In this document: positions 58,837 to 64,000 of the stretch, one piece after another | Layout of the letters: every line of letters starts with the position of its first letter | Numbering within the stretch: position 1 is the first letter of the stretch | Assembly: GCF_002994745.2 (NCBI RefSeq) | Contig: NW_020126826.1 | Location: 62,001 to 126,000 of the forward strand | DNA length: 64,000 bases | Source: Rosa chinensis | Taxonomy: Eukaryota > Streptophyta > Magnoliopsida > Rosales > Rosaceae | Direction of reading: 5' to 3' | Position numbers and translations under genes: made by a program | The notes under the pieces: generated by a model | Database searches by the model: none | Told to the model about the DNA's origin: nothing | What the model saw: the letters and a program-made list of their open reading frames with translations, nothing else

Positions 58837-60783
58837 AGCTTTTGCTAGTCCCTTAGCAAAATCACACTAAGACACACACTAAGACTCAACGAAAATTAAA
58901 GACTTGACACGAAACAGACTCTATAGCCCTTCAACTTTTTGTCTCAGCAATCTCTTACTTTCACAACACCAAGATTAGCACTTCACCAAGAATAAATGTT
59001 TAGGCATTCGAGAGTTAATTAAAACACATAATCTTCACATACACAAGTAGGACTTGGTTGTAACAATGGTGATGGGTTCTGTTAAGCATGTTTCAGACAA
59101 GTATGATTCAATCCTCACAAGGCATATCCACTCTTTCTTCTCTCAGAATTCAAGGCAATGCTTAAAAGCTTATACACTCAAGTATATGTGAAAGATAGCA
59201 AGTATATCACATAATGTAAGAAACGAAAGCACATGTATAATTTTCTTTAAAGATCTCATGAAGGATACCAACTACTTGCACAGATGGACCCAAGCCATAG
59301 GTTCAACTCTTGTAACTCATCTCCACATCAAGGGCTGTCCCATCTTAAGGATCAAGAAGGTCTTTTCAATGGTTGTAATGGGTTAAGGCTCAAGGTTTTA
59401 AGAAATGAAGGGTAAGGATTTATCAAAGTGTCCTAAAAACCTAGCAGAGCACATGTAAATGTAGAGACCACAAGAAATCCACCAATGCATTGCAAAAACG
59501 TCACTTCCCCTAGAGGTAACATAAAAGGGGCCTAGTGTCTTCATGTTGGGCCCAATCTTCATTGTAAACTTCCCCTGAACTACAGTGAATGGACAAAGGT
59601 CAAATTTTTCTTTAATAGGCCTTCATTTCAAAGTAAACTCCAAAATCACTAAGTATGGGGACTAAAATCCATAAATATTTCTTTCTTTTCTTTTCTAGCC
59701 GTACATTTTTTCTCTTCTTTTCATTTTTCACGGCTTTCACATATTTTTTTCTTTATGGACAAGTCTACCCCCACACTTGAACTTTAACCTCTTCTCAATT
59801 TTCCTCCTTAGCATCAAACCCATGTAGTATGTCTCAAAAGATAGCTCCACTAAGTTCTTAGAACAAAGGGTAGGGTTGTTACTATACTAAGCTTCATGGT
59901 TAAGGATTTTAGGGTGATGAACGAAAAGGCTTAATGTAGGCTCAAAGGGGCTAATCTAGGGGAGTCCCACGACGGGCACAAATGGGGACACAAGTTTATA
60001 TGGCAATGGTGGTAATTCCTAGGATGCCTCTATCCCTTCCAGAATCAGGGCCATGTATTGATATAACGTCTCAACAAGCACAAGAGTGAATTCTAGCATT
60101 CTCTAGTCCATCAAACTTAATCTATGGCAAGCAGTCAATCAAATGAAAGAATAATGAGATCATCAAAACATCGCCAAGAAAATAAGAATATATTTTTCAT
60201 TTTACTCCAAGAAAAAGGGACATGGGCTCAATTATCTCACATGGGTTTTTATGAATCAAAACTCATCTTAACATGCTCATATTCTGTACCAAGGTCACGA
60301 AATCCATATCCACTACACATGCATATACTTTTCATATATCTCAATTAACCAAAGAATACCATTTAAAATCATCTCAATCTTGTGATCCTCTTTTAGCCAT
60401 AATTTCAGAGATATAAGCTCGTCCTAGATAGTTGAAAGGCATCCTACGACTCAAAACAAAAATAAAAGTAGCGAAAATTTTTAAATTTTTGACATTTTTC
60501 GATTCTTTTTTTGTATTTTCCAATATATGACTCAAGATAAAAGTGTAAATCCCTTCCCCCACACTTAAATATTGCATTGTCCTCAATGTAATCAATTAAA
60601 AGCATGCAATGAAACACTTAAGCATATAGGGATGAAATTTACGAAAATAATACTAAATTCAAAAAGCAAAAACGAAAAATAAAAGATAAGGATAAAGAAA
60701 GCAAATCTGATTTGCATGGGTTGCCTCCCAAGTAGCGCTTGGTTTTAACGTCTTCTCAGCCTAGACGTGGTTTCCTCTTCTCC
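58837..60783 (-). other. 3' noncoding region of the gag-only element
   Basis: Internal PPT-like tracts are at 59767-59778 and 60551-60566. The post-stop motif is at 60718-60740, with one change (GCTACTTGGG). No sense ORF of note is present. Confidence 0.87.
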
Positions 60784-62359
60784 TCAGTTGGTGGAACCTT
60801 CAAAGCCTCCCTTTGGGTTTGGAATTGTGTTGCTCGGAAGCTTACCACTCTCATGAAACTTGGTCATGAAGTCCACCACTTGTCCCATTTGCTTCTTGAG
60901 CTCTGCAATGTCCTTGGCATTGGTCTGTTGTCCTTGAAGCAAAGTCTGTGTGGCACTAGTCAATGCCTGAGTAGAATTAGTCAATGCCTCTATCGTCTTA
61001 TCATAGTGAGAATTGGGATTCCCTACATTGTGTTGAGGAGGCATGTAAGGTTTTGATAGGGAGGTCCTTGAGGACGTTGGAAACTGCCACCAAGAGGGTT
61101 CTGAACATTTTCATTGTTGGTCCACTTGAAGTTGGGGTGGTCCCTCCATCCAGGGTTATAGGTATTCGAATATGGATCATACCTTGGACGTGGGGACCCC
61201 CTTGGTTCCCTTGATAGCCTCCTATAGCATTCACAGATTCCCAACCACCATTCTCACTCAGTTGAGGACATTGATCCGTAGGATGTCCTTGAGTAAAGCA
61301 TACCCCACAAGCAGAGGGTCCTCCATGGCCTTGAGTAGTCGCCACCTTGTTCACAAGAAGGGTGAGTTTGCTCAATTGATCCGCAATGGCAGGACTAGTG
61401 CTCACCTCATTTACCCTACGAGTGGGTTGTCTCACACCCTCATACTGTTGGGAGTTTAGGGCACGATTAGCTATAAGTTCCCTCCCAACCGCAGGTGACT
61501 TATCCACAAAAGCTCCACCAGCTGCAGCATCCAACATTTGCCTTTCCAAGGGTAAGAGTCCTTCGTAAAAGCATGTAAGTAAGGTCTCATCCTTCATCTG
61601 ATGTTGAGGGCATTGTGCAAGTAAGGAATTGAACCTCTCATAGTAGGCAGCATAGGACTCATCATGAGCTTGCTCTATTCCACTAAGCTTCTTCCTGAGT
61701 GTGATGACCTTTGAAGCTGGGAAGTATTTCTCCAGGAAGGCTTTTCTCATTGTTTCCCAAGAAGTGATACGTCCTGCAGGAAGTTCATATAGCCAATCCT
61801 TGGCTCTATCAGCTAGAGAGAATGGAAATGCTCTCATCTTAAGAAGGTTTTCATCCGCCCCTTGTGGTTGCATGTTTGCACAAACAGATTGGAATTCTCG
61901 TACGTGCTTATTAGCATCCTCCATATTAAGTCCGTGGAAGATAGGGAGCTTGTGCAACAATCCACTCTTAAGCTCAAACTCTGCCTGTCTTCCAGCTGCA
62001 GGGGCAGGGTATACTATGCCTGTAGGGGGTCCTCCTTCAACAGTTGCGGTGGAGAGTTCCCTAATAGATGCCATTCTCTCTTCCCTGACTTCTTCAGGTG
62101 GTGGTGAAGGTGGTGGTGCAGGTGGTGGTGTAGAGTTGGACGAAATCACAGGTGAAGGTGAACGTGAGGGAGGAGATGGACTCGGTGTAGGTGATGTAGA
62201 CTCCTCAGAAAAGTAAGTCCGCTTCCCTTGCTCGTTAAATGTGTACTCTTTGTATGTTGAAGGAGAAGGGCTTGTGAACTCGAGGAGTGAAGGACCCTTC
62301 AAACGAGCGAGCCTTGCTTCAATTTCCTTTAGTGTAGAGGGTCTAAAAGGCTCGGTCAT
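60784..62359 (-). pseudogene. gag: gag of the gag-only element, two frameshifts
   Basis: This would encode a capsid/nucleocapsid protein of about 525 residues that packages element RNA. From the ATG at 62359 it shows the Pro/Ser-rich N-terminus, the gag core ([17 protein letters not shown]) and a CX2CX4HX4C knuckle (CGVCFTQGH...). The frame shifts near 61195 and again near 61040. The last piece, with [11 protein letters not shown] and ending GGFEGSTN, stops at 60784. Copy 2 continues from the same point into the pre-protease linker, so pol was removed right after gag. The C-terminal half differs from copy 2 more than the N-terminal half. Both breaks are small and may be mutations or sequence errors. 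Confidence 0.9.
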
Positions 62360-63236
62360 TCATAGGAATCCTGAACATCATCAAAATTCAAAAAATTAGC
62401 AAAGTATAAAGTGAGTTAATTACAAATTAGTGATTTATACATCAACTTTACTATTCACGAATTTACTATTTATGAGTTACTATTCACGACTTTACTATTT
62501 ATGATTTATACAAGTATAAAGAGAAGTATAAATTACAAACTATCCACAATCTTTTCACAAATAAACCACGTAAGAAGTTTATACAAGTATAAAATGTACA
62601 AAACAACACAATTTACAAGTGGAGGTTATGTTCAAGTATCTTATTATCTTTACAAAATAAAGTTAATATCTCAATTGATTACAAGTTGTAAGTCGAGCCC
62701 AATAGAAACCACTACTATTGGTGAGATACGATCTAGGGATAGTCGCCTAGACATAAGTCACTTCCCTTTGTTTCAGAAGGCTAGATGGCCAGATTAAGAG
62801 GTAAGTGAGAGGGAGGACTCATTTTGGTGACACTACGGAGGCTACTCCCTCATTGAGGTTTAGGCCCCTATTGGCTACTCCCACATTGTGGTTTACGCAC
62901 GGTCTATAGTATCTCTGAGATCCAATTTGAACCCATCACCCAGGGTCTCAACCTAAGACACCACCTATATGCCCCTTACTCAGCTTGGAAAGGACTCATG
63001 TGTTAGACAGTTCTCCAAATGCTAATAAAAGCCGCCCTCAACCTCATAAGACCTTAGAAAGGCACTAATGAAGGGTTAAGGCCAATATTAACAAAAGGGC
63101 CCTTATCTACTCATACGATTTTACACACTTATAACAATCAAGAATTTAACAATATTTACAATTAATTCTTTTCTTTTCGCATTTTACACAAAACTTTCAA
63201 ACAAACAAACAAACGTTACACTCTCTTTTTTTTTTT

Positions 63237-63288
<52 letters not shown>

Positions 63289-64000
63289 GAAAATAAGTAC
63301 AATTATTTACATTCTTTTCTTTTCTTTACAATTATTTTCAACACTTAGGTACGGGAACATGGAGTCTCGATGTGCAATGGGACTGAAACAGCTACCCTTT
63401 TCAAGACTATGTTTAATCCAATATACCTTAGTGAATCACAATATTTTCATTTGTTATATATATCATTGATTTCAAATTCAATTCCAAGCGGTAAATCAAG
63501 AGGACGTGCGGCCCAAGTATAGTCGTCTAGACACTAAGTCTCTCCTACATCCTTTGGGCAACCTTACTGAAATGGCCAGGTAGGGGAGGGCGACCACGAG
63601 AGGTAGAATCCATTTTGGCATGAGCTACTCCCACATTGTGGTTTAGGCTCATTTGCACGCACTTCTGGATTCAAGAACCAGTCATGAGCGTTGTCCCCTT
63701 CCTAGACACCATCCCACATAGGCTATACTTACTTGGATATAAAAGGTCCTAAGTGTGAAGACAGTTCAATGAATGTTAATAAAGGCCGCCCTCAACCTTA
63801 AGGGACCTGGACTAGGTACCAATAAGGGGTTTAGGCCAATATTAATAAACACGACTTCACCTATTCCTTCTTTAATTTACAACTCACAATTAAAATTCGT
63901 ATTCAACAATATAAATAATCAACCTAAGTAATTAATCTACTAATTTTCGACAATTATCAACAAAATAATTAACAAGTAATTTTTTTTTTTTTCGGTCACA
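62360..64000 (-). other. Leader of the gag-only element, partial
   Basis: This noncoding leader has the duplicated module (near 63003 and 63757) as in the autonomous members, and a 46-base T run at 63241-63286. The window ends inside the last T-rich stretch before the PBS. Confidence 0.87.
63241..63286. repeat. Poly(T) tract, gag-only element leader
   Basis: A run of 46 T, the longest in the window. Confidence 0.9.

Larger units (their letters stand above)
56456..64000 (-). mobile_element. Gag-only (TR-GAG-like) non-autonomous element, runs off the window
   Basis: This minus-strand element has its 3' LTR at 56456-58821, PPT at 58822-58836, a gag gene at 60784-62359 and a leader to the window end. 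Protease, RT, RNase H and integrase are absent. Gag ends at its own stop and is followed within about 45 bp by the post-pol motif. By comparison with 36061-36157, the PBS should lie roughly 70 bp beyond 64000. Terminal-repeat elements that keep only gag are known in plants as TR-GAG. Confidence 0.9.

Overview
The window is plant nuclear DNA made entirely of nested LTR retrotransposons of one Ty3/Gypsy family. I see no host gene, no tRNA or rRNA gene and no CRISPR array. The family looks Athila-like (non-chromodomain): gag-PR-RT-RNaseH-INT in one long ORF, a DLGAS protease motif, an FMDD reverse transcriptase box, a DD35E integrase without chromodomain, a primer-binding site matching the 3' end of plant tRNA-Asp, and LTRs of about 2.3 kb. 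The source is probably an angiosperm pericentromeric or other heterochromatic block, perhaps a eudicot; the species cannot be read from the sequence.

Layout by nesting. Level 0: a plus-strand element P, of which only the 3' part is visible (pol 49673-53275, 3' noncoding region, 3' LTR cut at 56455). Level 1a: a minus-strand tandem inserted in P's protease region. It consists of copy 1 (1-6911 plus 34791-36157), a shared LTR (36158-38536), copy 2 (38537-47766) and a truncated outer LTR (47767-49672). Level 1b: a minus-strand gag-only element (56456 to beyond 64000) inserted in P's 3' LTR. Level 2: a full-length but broken minus-strand element (6912-34790) inserted in the leader of copy 1, with target duplication TTGGT. 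Level 3: a non-autonomous minus-strand element without coding capacity (14669-28583) inserted in the protease active-site codons of level 2, duplication ATGCA. Level 4: a second coding-less element of the same derivative family, plus strand (17429-24006), inserted in the 3' noncoding part of level 3, duplication CAAGG.

How the parts relate. Copy 2 carries the only uninterrupted gag-pol ORF (1883 codons) but has lost its primer-binding site and the adjacent LTR end. The coding-less elements (LARD type) and the gag-only element (TR-GAG type) lack pol but keep the LTRs and PPT, and the LARDs keep the PBS. This resembles a helper/parasite arrangement, though activity is not shown. Conserved noncoding features recur in all classes. 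They are three AAGTGTGGGGG polypurine tracts at nearly fixed spacing in the 3' noncoding region, a GGGAGGCAACCC motif just after the pol (or gag) stop, a small hairpin at the U5 end with compensatory changes, and a palindrome in U3. Several members (level 2, parts of levels 3 and 4) differ from their siblings almost only by single-base deletions, which raises the question of unpolished sequence.
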